The translations under genes were made by a program, and so were the position numbers. A DNA stretch of 64,000 nt from the NCBI GenBank assembly GCA_913055635.1, contig CAJXLK010000017.1, positions 22,163 through 86,162 on the forward strand. Reading direction: 5' to 3'. The notes below the pieces were generated by a model. The model was given only the letters and a program-made list of their open reading frames with translations. It searched no databases and was not told the DNA's origin. Source of the DNA: an uncultured Bacteroidota bacterium. Its GTDB lineage: Bacteria > Bacteroidota > Bacteroidia > Bacteroidales > UBA12077. This document shows positions 1 through 7,599 of the stretch, piece by piece; position 1 is the stretch's first letter; the number at the start of each line of letters is the position of its first letter.

Positions 1-890
1 TGCTTTTCCGTTTTGTTGACAATCTCTTCAATGCGGGCCGGATGAATCCTTCCGTCGGTGACCAGCTGATGGAGGGAAAGACGGGCAATCTCGCGGCGAA
101 TGGGATCGAAGGCTGAAAGGGTGATGGCCTCGGGGGTATCATCCACGATGATCTCCACCCCGGTGGCTGCCTCCAGGGCACGGATATTGCGGCCTTCCCT
201 GCCGATGATGCGGCCCTTGATCTCATCATTGTCGATGTTGAAAACGGTGATGGCATTTTCAATGGTGGTCTCGGCCGCTACCCGCTGAATGGTCTGAACA
301 ACGATGCGTTTGGCTTCCTTGTTGGCATTCATCTTGGCTTCCTCCACAATCTCATTCATCGTCGACATGGCTTCGGAGCGGGCTTCCTGCTTGAGGGACT
401 CCATCAGCTGATTTTTGGCCTCCTCGGCCGATAAACCTGAAATCGCCTCCAACTGCTCAACATGCTGCTTATGGATCTTATCCAGCTCCTCATTTTTCTT
501 CTCAACCATGTCCATCTGATTCTGGAGGTTTTCCCGCACTGCATCCAGCTCTTTCTTCTTGCGCTGATTCTCCTCCATCTTCTGAGAAAGGTTCTGCTCC
601 TTCTGTTTAAGCTTATTCTCAGAAGCAGCCACCTTGTTGTTGCGCTCATTGATCTCTTTCTCATGCTCAGCCTTGAGCTGCAAAAACTTTTCTTTAGCCT
701 GAAGGATTTTATCTTTCTTGATGACTTCAGCTTCGCTTTTTGCATCTTCTATGATCTCATCCCTTTTCTTTTTCAGGGCCTTGTTCCACAGCAGGTAGGA
801 TAAGCCTCCGCCTGCCACAAAAGCAACACCCCCGATGATGAAATGCATCGTGAGGGGGGATAGATCACCAAATATTGTTGTGACTACCAT
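1..890 (-). CDS. rny: Ribonuclease Y, N-terminal 296 residues (3' end cut by window)
   Basis: Membrane-anchored endoribonuclease that starts mRNA decay. Reading from an ATG at 890 on the minus strand, the protein has a short N-terminus, a transmembrane segment (about residues 15-35, [13 protein letters not shown]), a basic stretch, then a long charged coiled coil, and the KH RNA-binding signature [12 protein letters not shown] at residues 226-237, followed by the typical IDDTPEAI-like region. The catalytic HD domain lies beyond position 1. This order (TM, coiled coil, KH, HD) is diagnostic of RNase Y. A second in-frame ATG at 848 is possible, but 890 gives the usual hydrophobic N-terminus. 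It lies downstream of zapA and the 6S RNA gene, all on one strand. Identification is firm; only the 3' half is missing. Confidence 0.93.
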   Translation of the reverse strand, partial: MVVTTIFGDLSPLTMHFIIGGVAFVAGGGLSYLLWNKALKKKRDEIIEDAKSEAEVIKKDKILQAKEKFLQLKAEHEKEINERNNKVAASENKLKQKEQNLSQKMEENQRKKKELDAVRENLQNQMDMVEKKNEELDKIHKQHVEQLEAISGLSAEEAKNQLMESLKQEARSEAMSTMNEIVEEAKMNANKEAKRIVVQTIQRVAAETTIENAITVFNIDNDEIKGRIIGREGRNIRALEAATGVEIIVDDTPEAITLSAFDPIRREIARLSLHQLVTDGRIHPARIEEIVNKTEK

Positions 891-925
891 ATTGCTGTAA
901 TTTTTGAATGATTCGGTTATATATA

Positions 926-1138
926 TAAAAAAAAACCCGCATAATTGACCTTAATGCTGTATAAAAACCCCTGTTTCGACATGGGTGGAGCTGCCATTCG
1001 AGGTCGACCTTCCCCTGTCTCCCGCTTTCGGCGGGAGAGCCCCGCGTAAACACGGGGCCGGGGCCTGCTCTTACTCAAATGAGCTTGACTCCAATTGGTT
1101 AAGTGTTGAGTTTTTCAGCCATTAAGGAACTATGCGGG
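926..1138 (-). ncRNA. ssrS: 6S RNA (Bacteroidales-1 type)
   Basis: The 271-bp gap between zapA and rny holds a structured RNA. Its two ends pair: CCCGCATA (936-943) with TATGCGGG (1131-1138), then CCTTAATG (949-956) with CATTAAGG (1120-1127), giving a two-part closing stem. Inside are GC-rich hairpins (about 1019-1037 and 1043-1062). On the minus strand the closing stem is followed directly by a run of nine T, so it also works as an intrinsic terminator. Length near 200 nt, long closing stem and location next to zapA match 6S RNA, which binds RNA polymerase holoenzyme in stationary phase; the Bacteroidota form was first named Bacteroidales-1 RNA. Family assignment rests on structure and context, not on a covariance-model hit. 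Confidence 0.72.
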
Positions 1139-1161
1139 CAATCTCATTTATTTAAAGAACG

Positions 1162-1461
1162 TCAGGTCTCTTTCTTGATATATTCGTCCAACTCTTCGTT
1201 TAACTCCTTTAAATCTTCCAGAATAGGTTGATCATCTGCTTTTTCTTCCATCTCCAGATATCGGATTACAAACTGTAACGCAGCCATCGCCAAAAAATCC
1301 TGATTGTCTTTGTCTACATAACGTTGTCTGTATTGCAATATTTTCTCATTTATCAATTTTGCAGCCCCACGTATCCGCTCTTCGTCTTTGGCCTCGATTT
1401 TCAGCGGATAGTACCTATCTGCAAGATTTATCCGAATTGATAATTTTTCATCCTCCCCCAT
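1162..1461 (-). CDS. zapA: Cell division protein ZapA
   Basis: 99-residue protein of the ZapA family, which bundles FtsZ filaments at the division site. The N-terminal half (SIRINLADRYYPLKI) matches the ZapA beta-strand head, with the conserved DEERIRGAAKLINEKI helix after it; the C-terminal half is a coiled coil rich in Glu and Lys that forms the dimer/tetramer stalk. ATG at 1459-1461. It sits 18 bp downstream of a small coiled-coil gene and upstream of the 6S RNA and rny, the usual Bacteroidota order. Confidence 0.9.
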   Translation of the reverse strand: MGEDEKLSIRINLADRYYPLKIEAKDEERIRGAAKLINEKILQYRQRYVDKDNQDFLAMAALQFVIRYLEMEEKADDQPILEDLKELNEELDEYIKKET

Positions 1462-1479
1462 ATATCGCTATACCTAAAC

Positions 1480-1770
1480 TTACTTGTTTAAAAGAGCTAT
1501 ACACCTGTCAATTTCCCGCACGATCCTGTTGATTTTGATCTTGGCATCATGATTTGACTCGGCTGATGCAAGCGCCTTGGCCAGCTCCATGTTCGAGAGT
1601 TTTTGCTGGCAACCGACCAATTCATCTTCTTTTTGCTGTAACTCTTTTTTTAATTTTTGATTTTCTTCGCGGAGCTGGACATTTTCAGACTTATACGATT
1701 CATGAAGTTGCATTAAAGTATGAACTTTTGTTTTCAATTCATGAACAGTATTTTGGCCTTCATTGTCCAT
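1480..1770 (-). CDS. Small coiled-coil protein upstream of zapA
   Basis: 96 residues, almost entirely predicted coiled coil (HELKTKVHTLMQLHESYK, REENQKLKKELQQKEDEL). The frame stays open to a TTG at 1794, but the ATG at 1768-1770 (MDNEGQNTVHEL) is the better start because a promoter-like box lies at 1792-1799. Position directly before zapA suggests a ZapB-like or ZapA-partner role in division, but there is no recognised catalytic or binding motif, so the function is inferred from context only. Confidence 0.75.
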   Translation of the reverse strand: MDNEGQNTVHELKTKVHTLMQLHESYKSENVQLREENQKLKKELQQKEDELVGCQQKLSNMELAKALASAESNHDAKIKINRIVREIDRCIALLNK

Positions 1771-1791
1771 ACTCACACTGTTTTCAATATA

Positions 1792-1799
1792 CAAAATTA
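1792..1799 (-). promoter_or_regulatory. Candidate -7 box for the zapA-rny cluster
   Basis: TAATTTTG on the minus strand fits the Bacteroidota -7 consensus TAnnTTTG exactly and lies 22 bp before the ATG at 1770. A T-rich stretch lies upstream, but a TTG at the best -33 spacing is not clear. Confidence 0.4.
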
Positions 1800-1859
1800 A
1801 TACAGCTTTTGCAAATAAAAAAATAAAGGTGCGCTTTTTTATTCAAATCAAAATAATAT

Positions 1860-1867
1860 TAGTTTTG
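1860..1867 (+). promoter_or_regulatory. Candidate -7 box for the M23 peptidase gene
   Basis: TAGTTTTG fits TAnnTTTG exactly, 39 bp before the ATG at 1906. The -33 region is only T-rich (CTTTTTTATTC), so the call is tentative. Confidence 0.38.
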
Positions 1868-1905
1868 TTGTTTTTATGTAAAATGCATTAATCTTCTACT
1901 TTAAT

Positions 1906-3654
1906 ATGAAGGTTTTCTGGTTGAGCCTGTTGTTCATCCTCTCATTTTGTTTTACCGGCAGAAGCGATCTACATGGGCAATCCCATATGGAAGGCGAAGG
2001 TTTTCATCCTCCGGTGAACATACCGCTAAGGCTTTCGGGCAATTTTGGAGAACTCAGGTCCAACCATTTTCATGCCGGTATTGACATCAAAACCCGGGGA
2101 ACCACCGGTCAAAAGACATTTGCCATTGCCGGGGGCTATGTATCGCGCATCAAAGTATCCAGCGGCGGCTATGGCCGGGCCATCTACATTCACCATCCCC
2201 ACAAGGGGTTAACTTCCGTTTACGGCCACCTCAAGCAATTCAGCCCTGCCATTGAAGCCTATGTCACCGACCGCCAGTATGAAAAGAAAAGCTTTGAAAT
2301 CCAGCTCTTCCCCAAAAAAGATCAATTCCCCGTGGAAAGGGGAAGCCTCATTGGCTGGTCGGGTAATTCAGGCAGCTCTGAAGGACCCCACGTGCATTTT
2401 GAAATCCGCAACCTCTCCGACCAGGAACCTTTGAATCCCCTGCGTTACGATTTTGACATCCGCGACAACATTCCCCCGAAAATATTCAACCTGGCGGTTT
2501 ATCCCCTGGGAAAGAACGCTTCGGTGAATGGAACCCATCAAAAACAAATTTTCCGGGTGATCGAAAAGACACAGGATCGGTATGCCCTGGGTTCGCACCG
2601 AAAAATCAGCCTTCACGGAAAGGTGGGATTTGGCCTGAGGGCCTTCGACTTTTTAAATGGCGCTCCCAACTGGTGCGGATTATATACCGTTAAGCTGTTC
2701 GTCGACAGCACCCTGATGTACCACCATCAAATGGACCGGTTTGCTTTTCACCAAACCCGCTACATCAACAGCCTGATCGACTATGAGGAAAAAATCAAAA
2801 ACGAGCGCTCCTTTCAGCAAAGTTTCCGAAAGCCCAACAATCCCCTTCCCATCTATGAATATCTGAGAAACAAAGGCATATATCATTTTTCCGGCAACAC
2901 CCGCCATACCGTCACCTACCAGATAGCCGACGTGTATGGCAATACCTCCCGGCTTTCCTTCACCGTTGAAAGTCTTCCGCAAAAAACCCCCGGCATCAAG
3001 ACCCACCATGACCCGCAGGGAAAATGCATGCCCTTCAACCAGAGCAACTCTTTCGTGAAAGAAGACATCCGGCTGAATTTTCCGAAAAATGCCTTTTACG
3101 ACACCCTTTATTTCCAATACCATAAAGACACGGCCATCACAGGAAGCAATGATTCAGGGGCCATCTATTCAGCCATCCACCAGGTGCACAACCGCTATAC
3201 CCCGGTGCACAAAAGTTACAACCTTTCCATTCAGACCAAAGACCTGCCGGAGATCCTGGAGAACAAAGCTTTCATCGCCCGGATCGACCCGGAAGACGAC
3301 AGCTATCGATATATGGGCGGGGAACCTGTGAATGGCTTCATATCAACCCAAGTTCGCAGTTTTGGAAAATTTGCAGTGATGGTCGATCAGCAAAAGCCGC
3401 ACATTGAACCCCTGGTGATCAATCAGGAAAAGATCAGCTTTAAGATTGACGATGAACTGAGCGGCATCGACCGTTACAATGGCTACCTCAATGGCCGGTG
3501 GGTTTTGTTTGAGTACGATCCGAAAAACGACAAGCTCACCTATCATGTGGATCATCAGCGGCTAAAAAAAGCAGACCGGTATAACCTGGAACTATACATC
3601 AGCGATGCGGTCGGCAACATGGCTACCTACCATGATACCCTGCAATTTGAATGA
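1906..3654 (+). CDS. Secreted M23 (LytM-type) metallopeptidase
   Basis: 582 residues with a signal peptide (MKVFWLSLLFILSFCFTGRS). The LytM peptidase domain covers about residues 35-170: first metal pair in HFHAGIDIKT (H56, D60), the conserved GGYGRAIYIHH and YGHL strand/turn, and the second ligand pair in GPHVHFEIR (H162, H164). All zinc ligands are present, so it should be active on peptidoglycan cross-links or act in envelope remodelling in the periplasm. About 400 residues follow without a recognised fold name, beta-rich, probably Ig-like substrate or surface modules. This longer form with a large C-terminal extension is common in Bacteroidota. Transcribed away from the division cluster. 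Confidence 0.88.
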   Translation: MKVFWLSLLFILSFCFTGRSDLHGQSHMEGEGFHPPVNIPLRLSGNFGELRSNHFHAGIDIKTRGTTGQKTFAIAGGYVSRIKVSSGGYGRAIYIHHPHKGLTSVYGHLKQFSPAIEAYVTDRQYEKKSFEIQLFPKKDQFPVERGSLIGWSGNSGSSEGPHVHFEIRNLSDQEPLNPLRYDFDIRDNIPPKIFNLAVYPLGKNASVNGTHQKQIFRVIEKTQDRYALGSHRKISLHGKVGFGLRAFDFLNGAPNWCGLYTVKLFVDSTLMYHHQMDRFAFHQTRYINSLIDYEEKIKNERSFQQSFRKPNNPLPIYEYLRNKGIYHFSGNTRHTVTYQIADVYGNTSRLSFTVESLPQKTPGIKTHHDPQGKCMPFNQSNSFVKEDIRLNFPKNAFYDTLYFQYHKDTAITGSNDSGAIYSAIHQVHNRYTPVHKSYNLSIQTKDLPEILENKAFIARIDPEDDSYRYMGGEPVNGFISTQVRSFGKFAVMVDQQKPHIEPLVINQEKISFKIDDELSGIDRYNGYLNGRWVLFEYDPKNDKLTYHVDHQRLKKADRYNLELYISDAVGNMATYHDTLQFE

Positions 3655-3777
3655 TCGGATGAATCGATTAACAAAAAAAGCCTTTAAGCCGGGATGCCGG
3701 GTTGAATGGTATGGCAGCAAGGTCTGTTCCAAATATATTCAGGCATCAAATAGTGATTATCTCAAAACCCATATATT

Positions 3778-5802
3778 ATGCAAACTTCAGGCCCTGCGAA
3801 AACCCTGAACGCTCTGATAAAAACCTTTAACCATCTAAAAGCCTTCAGATGTATGCAAACCTCCACTCCTCTAAAAACATCCAGCCATCTGCAAGGCTTC
3901 AGCCCTGTGGAAACAGCCGGATCGCTGCATGCTTTCAGGCATTTGAAAACAGCCGGATCGCGAGCCTTTAGCCCAGCGAAAAAAGACAGATCTCAGCAAT
4001 ATTTCGGCTACCTGAAAACCGTCATATCTTCAAAAATTCTGGGCGCTGTACTTTTCGCCTTTGTCTTGTTTTTTGCCGGTTGCCAGGAGGACACCGGCGA
4101 TAAGCCTGATATCACCCACCAGGAGTTAAAGGACCATGTTGATTATCTGGCTTCAGATGCCCGGGGTGGCCGTTATCCGGGGAGTGAAGGCGGCCGGGCA
4201 GCGGGCGATTACATCAGGCAGGAATTCAAACGGGCCGGATTAAAATTGCTGGGAGAGGATGGTTTTCAGCGGTTTCAGGTTCAAACCGGTAAGAAGACCG
4301 GTTCAGGCAACTGGCTTCGCATCGATGGGGATACGGCCAAACTGGGGAAGGATTTCAATCCCATGCCTTTTTCGGGCAACGGGCAGCTCAGCGACAGTGT
4401 GGTTTTTGCGGGTTATGGGGTAAAAAACGATTCGAGGCGGTTCAGTTGGAATTCCTACCGCGGTTTGAATCCGCGTGGGCGATGGGTGATGGTACTGCGT
4501 GGGGCTCCACAAAAGGAGAGGCTAAAGAAGTTTTTCATGGGCCAGGGGGATGAGCGCAAGAAGGCGCTTCAGGCCAGGGATCTGGGTGCCTCGGGCATCC
4601 TGTTTGTTTCGGGAGAAGGCGCTGGCGACGAGCTGGTGAAGGTAAACCAGCAGCAGGGCAGCATTGGGATACCGGCGATGCACATCAGCAGGGAGATGGC
4701 CAACAAGATCCTGGCCACCACCACGGTCAGCGAGCTTGAAAAAAGGATCAGCCGCCAGCAAAAGCCTCAGCCTTTCCGCCCTCCGGTTGGGGTGGATGGT
4801 GCCTGCGATCTGATCACCGTGGAAGCCACCGCGCGCAATGTCATTGGGCAATTGCGATCCGGATCACCGGGGGCCAAGGACCGCTACATCCTGATTGGCG
4901 GTCATTACGATCATCTGGGGATGGGAGGTGAAAACACCGGCTCGCGGCGGCCCGATACGATGGCCGTGCACAACGGGGCCGACGACAATGCCTCTGGTGT
5001 AGCTGCCCTGATGGAGATCGCCGAAAAACTGGCCCCGCGCCAGGACAGCCTTCAGCGCCATTTCCTTTTTGTGGCTTTTGATGCCGAAGAGATGGGCCTG
5101 ATCGGCTCGCGTCATTTTACCCGCCATGCACCCGTTCCACTCGATTCGATCGAGGCAATGATCAACCTCGATATGATCGGACGCCTGCGCCATGACAACA
5201 GCCTGCAAATAGGAGGAACGGGAACCTCCCCGATTGGAGAAGAGCTGCTTCATCAGCTCAACCAGGACAGCACGTTCAATTTGGGAATGACCCCGCAGGG
5301 ATACGGGCCCTCAGACCACGCCGCCTTCTACAGCAGCAACATCCCTGTGTTTTTCATCTCAACCGGGCCCCACCTCGATTACCATACCCCTGCAGATGAC
5401 CCCGACCAACTCAATTATCCCGGCCTGAAAAAGGTCGCTGACTTCGTCTTCCGCCTGACCAATCAAATCGCCAGCCGCCATCAAAGACTGGCCTTCCGCG
5501 AGGCAGGTCCCAAACAACAAACTTCCGCCCGCCATGGCGAAGAGTTGAAAGCCACCCTCGGCATCATGCCCGACTTTGCCGGGGTGGTCGAAAAAGGCCT
5601 CCGTGCCGACCTGGTCATTGAAGGCAAACCCGCCGACCGGGCCGGCATGAAAAAAGGCGATGTCATCACCGCCATCAACGGCAAAAAAATAAGCGATATA
5701 TACGACTACATGGACCGCATGTCGGAATACAAACCCGGTCAAACCATTACCGTTGAGGTGCGGCGCGGCCAGCAGCAAAAAGTGCTGATGGTCCAACTGT
5801 AA
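3778..5802 (+). CDS. M28 family lipoprotein peptidase with PA and PDZ domains
   Basis: The zinc peptidase domain is clear: HYDHLGMGG and NGADDNASG (first ligands), AFDAEEMGLIGS (general base Glu), NLDMIGRL and the last His in STGPHLDYHTPADD. A protease-associated insert precedes it, and a PDZ domain ends the protein (GKPADRAGMKKGDVITAING). Such enzymes are aminopeptidases of the periplasm. The lipobox FFAGC places the acylated Cys at residue 102, very far from the ATG at 3778. The nearest ATG (3853, residue 26) is still 76 residues before it. The first 80 residues (repeated His-Leu-Lys, Thr-Ala-Gly) are encoded by degenerate repeat DNA that also fills the preceding 123-bp gap, so the true start may be a non-ATG codon near residue 79. 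Core call is firm, start is not. Confidence 0.88.
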   Translation: MQTSGPAKTLNALIKTFNHLKAFRCMQTSTPLKTSSHLQGFSPVETAGSLHAFRHLKTAGSRAFSPAKKDRSQQYFGYLKTVISSKILGAVLFAFVLFFAGCQEDTGDKPDITHQELKDHVDYLASDARGGRYPGSEGGRAAGDYIRQEFKRAGLKLLGEDGFQRFQVQTGKKTGSGNWLRIDGDTAKLGKDFNPMPFSGNGQLSDSVVFAGYGVKNDSRRFSWNSYRGLNPRGRWVMVLRGAPQKERLKKFFMGQGDERKKALQARDLGASGILFVSGEGAGDELVKVNQQQGSIGIPAMHISREMANKILATTTVSELEKRISRQQKPQPFRPPVGVDGACDLITVEATARNVIGQLRSGSPGAKDRYILIGGHYDHLGMGGENTGSRRPDTMAVHNGADDNASGVAALMEIAEKLAPRQDSLQRHFLFVAFDAEEMGLIGSRHFTRHAPVPLDSIEAMINLDMIGRLRHDNSLQIGGTGTSPIGEELLHQLNQDSTFNLGMTPQGYGPSDHAAFYSSNIPVFFISTGPHLDYHTPADDPDQLNYPGLKKVADFVFRLTNQIASRHQRLAFREAGPKQQTSARHGEELKATLGIMPDFAGVVEKGLRADLVIEGKPADRAGMKKGDVITAINGKKISDIYDYMDRMSEYKPGQTITVEVRRGQQQKVLMVQL

Positions 5803-5810
5803 ATTTCTCC

Positions 5811-5912
5811 ACCCCCGCTTAGCGGGGGTAGTTGAGACCCCGCTTAGCGGGGGTAGAAAAAAATCGACCCCGCTAAGCGGGGTATGAAAAAATCGACCCC
5901 GCTTAGCGGGGT
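5811..5912. repeat. Array of four CCCCGCTTAGCGGGG palindromes
   Basis: Four near-identical palindromes at 5811-5829, 5837-5854, 5867-5883 and 5896-5912, each ACCCCGCTWAGCGGGGT, with a half copy (AAGCGGGGT) after them. The array starts 9 bp past the M28 stop codon. A further copy lies at 49736-49752. They could act as transcript-end hairpins; their multiplicity looks like a REP-type element. Confidence 0.85.
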
Positions 5913-5936
5913 AAAGCGGGGTAAAAAAAAACTTCT

Positions 5937-6767
5937 ATGAAAAAACAAACGTGGCTTTGGATACTGGCCGCAGTGATCACACTGGCGGCTGCCATTTACC
6001 AGCGGACTACCGGACCGACCTATTCGAAAAAAGTTGACTTTCAACTCAGGGGCCAGACCATTACCGCCGAGCTGCCCCGAAGCAGTACCTCAAGCGACAG
6101 CTGCCGCGTGGAACTGAATATTCCCGCGCACATACCGGCCGAGATTTACTACAAACGCTATCCAACCGATGATCCCTGGAGCAAGCAACAATTCCGCAAA
6201 AACCAGGATGGCCAGGTGGCGGCCCTGCCTCCACAACCCCCGGCCGGTAAGATCAAGTATTACATCCGCATCCGGTCCAATCCCAGACAAATCTTCCTGG
6301 CCCGCCATAAACCCATCATACTTCGCTACAAAGGTGAAGTGGCAACGGCCATCCTCATCCCGCACGTGCTGCTGATGTTTTCTGCGATGCTCTTCTCAAC
6401 GGTCGCCGGCCTGTTTGCCCTGACCAAACGACCCAACTACCGCCTCTATGGGATCATTACCCTGGCTTTGCTTGTTGTAGGCGGGGGCATTTTTGGCCCC
6501 CTCATGCAATACCAGGCTTTTGGGGATGCCTGGACCGGTATCCCTTTCGGATGGGACCTGACCGACAACAAAACGTTGGTGGCCTTTTTGGGCTGGCTTA
6601 CCGCGGTAGTCTCCAACCGCAAAAAATACCGCCCGCGCGATTATATCATCGCTGCGGTCCTGCTGCTGGCCGTATACTCCATTCCCCACAGCCTCATGGG
6701 TTCGGAGTACGACTACAGCCAGGGCGAGGTGACTACAGGAATGATCAGGGCTTTCGTCCCGTTTTAA
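5937..6767 (+). CDS. Membrane protein, unknown function
   Basis: 276 residues. An N-terminal hydrophobic segment (WLWILAAVITLAAAIY) anchors a soluble, beta-rich extracytoplasmic region of about 110 residues, followed by four transmembrane helices (about residues 140-265: LIPHVLLMFSAMLFSTVAGL, IITLALLVVGGGIFGPLM, TLVAFLGWLTAVV, IIAAVLLLAVYSIPHSLMG). No motif of a named family was recognised. It follows the palindrome array and has no close downstream partner. Typical of conserved hypothetical Bacteroidota membrane proteins; the function is unknown. Confidence 0.78.
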   Translation: MKKQTWLWILAAVITLAAAIYQRTTGPTYSKKVDFQLRGQTITAELPRSSTSSDSCRVELNIPAHIPAEIYYKRYPTDDPWSKQQFRKNQDGQVAALPPQPPAGKIKYYIRIRSNPRQIFLARHKPIILRYKGEVATAILIPHVLLMFSAMLFSTVAGLFALTKRPNYRLYGIITLALLVVGGGIFGPLMQYQAFGDAWTGIPFGWDLTDNKTLVAFLGWLTAVVSNRKKYRPRDYIIAAVLLLAVYSIPHSLMGSEYDYSQGEVTTGMIRAFVPF

Positions 6768-7187
6768 AAGACAATGAACCGCTCCCGCTTATGAATCGCC
6801 CGGAGGGTATGTTCCATTCGAAAAGTGTCCAATGGCTCCTTAAGACATTTGCAATCGAAAAGGGGGCATCGTCTGCTTAAAACGAATTCACCCGAGGGCA
6901 AGCCAGCCTTTTCTCTAAACGAGCCGAATCGGGGGGCCACACAGCGCCCTAAACCGGGCAATTGAAAAATGCCCGGAGCCCGTTTCACCTAAAGGAAAGA
7001 AAGCTCACCCAGCCCTCCTACTGGATGAATCAAAAACCCTGGTGGACCATACCTTTGATGCCCCAGCCGACAAACTGACCTGTTCAGAAACCCTGTAGGG
7101 CAGCACCTTTGGTGACCCGGCAAACAAACAGACCTCACCATAAGTGCTGTCGAATCAGACTTCCGATAACTCAACCAACAAAGGGAA
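6768..7187. other. Intergenic region, no gene seen
   Basis: 420 bp between convergent genes. About 7030-7135 holds two imperfect copies of a roughly 55-bp sequence (AAACCCTG...ACCTTTG(A/G)TG...CAAAC..ACCT). No convincing open frame or RNA structure was found. Confidence 0.5.
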
Positions 7188-7385
7188 CTAATCAGAAGTG
7201 CTGTCGGATTCCATCTCTTCAGCCTTGTCGATCATCTGTTGGGTCTTTTCCTCGTTGCTCTTTTCCATCTCTTCCACTTCCTCTTCCTCCTGCCGGGGTT
7301 CCTCCCGGGAAGGGCCTCCACAGGCGTAAAAGGCAAACAGGCCCATAAAGGCCGTCAGCAGGAAAATCATACGCAGTGTTTTCAT
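7188..7385 (-). CDS. Small acidic lipoprotein
   Basis: 65 residues. Signal peptide with lipobox FAFYAC (Cys at residue 22), followed by an intensely acidic tail with an EEEEVEEMEKSNEE stretch. The mature peptide of about 44 residues has no known domain. ATG at 7383-7385. Clear signal peptide and lipobox support a real gene; the function is unknown. Confidence 0.72.
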   Translation of the reverse strand: MKTLRMIFLLTAFMGLFAFYACGGPSREEPRQEEEEVEEMEKSNEEKTQQMIDKAEEMESDSTSD

Positions 7386-7409
7386 GGCTACTCATTTTTA
7401 AGGTTGAAC

Positions 7410-7547
7410 AATCAAATTTTACGCTGAGAGTTTAATGATCTACATTGAAAATCAAATGATTTACGCTGAGGATCTAACGATTTAACCGAATAATCAAATG
7501 ATTTACTCTGAGGATCTAACGATTTAATCGAGTAATCAAATGATTCC
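7410..7547. repeat. Four imperfect 40-42 bp tandem repeats
   Basis: Unit starts AATCAAATGATTTACGCTGAG and continues GATCTAACGATTTAA. Copies begin at 7410 (most diverged), 7450, 7492 and 7534 (partial). The array lies between the lipoprotein start and the end of the receptor gene, thus upstream of the lipoprotein and just past the receptor stop. Confidence 0.8.
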
Positions 7548-7599
7548 ACAGCGATTCAATGTTATTATTACAAAGGGGCTGTCTCATAAGCCCCTGTCT

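Noticed and set aside
7143..7210. Copy of the lipoprotein gene's 3' end downstream of its stop
   Set aside because: Only about 10 contiguous bases (AGTGCTGTCG) are shared, which may be chance.
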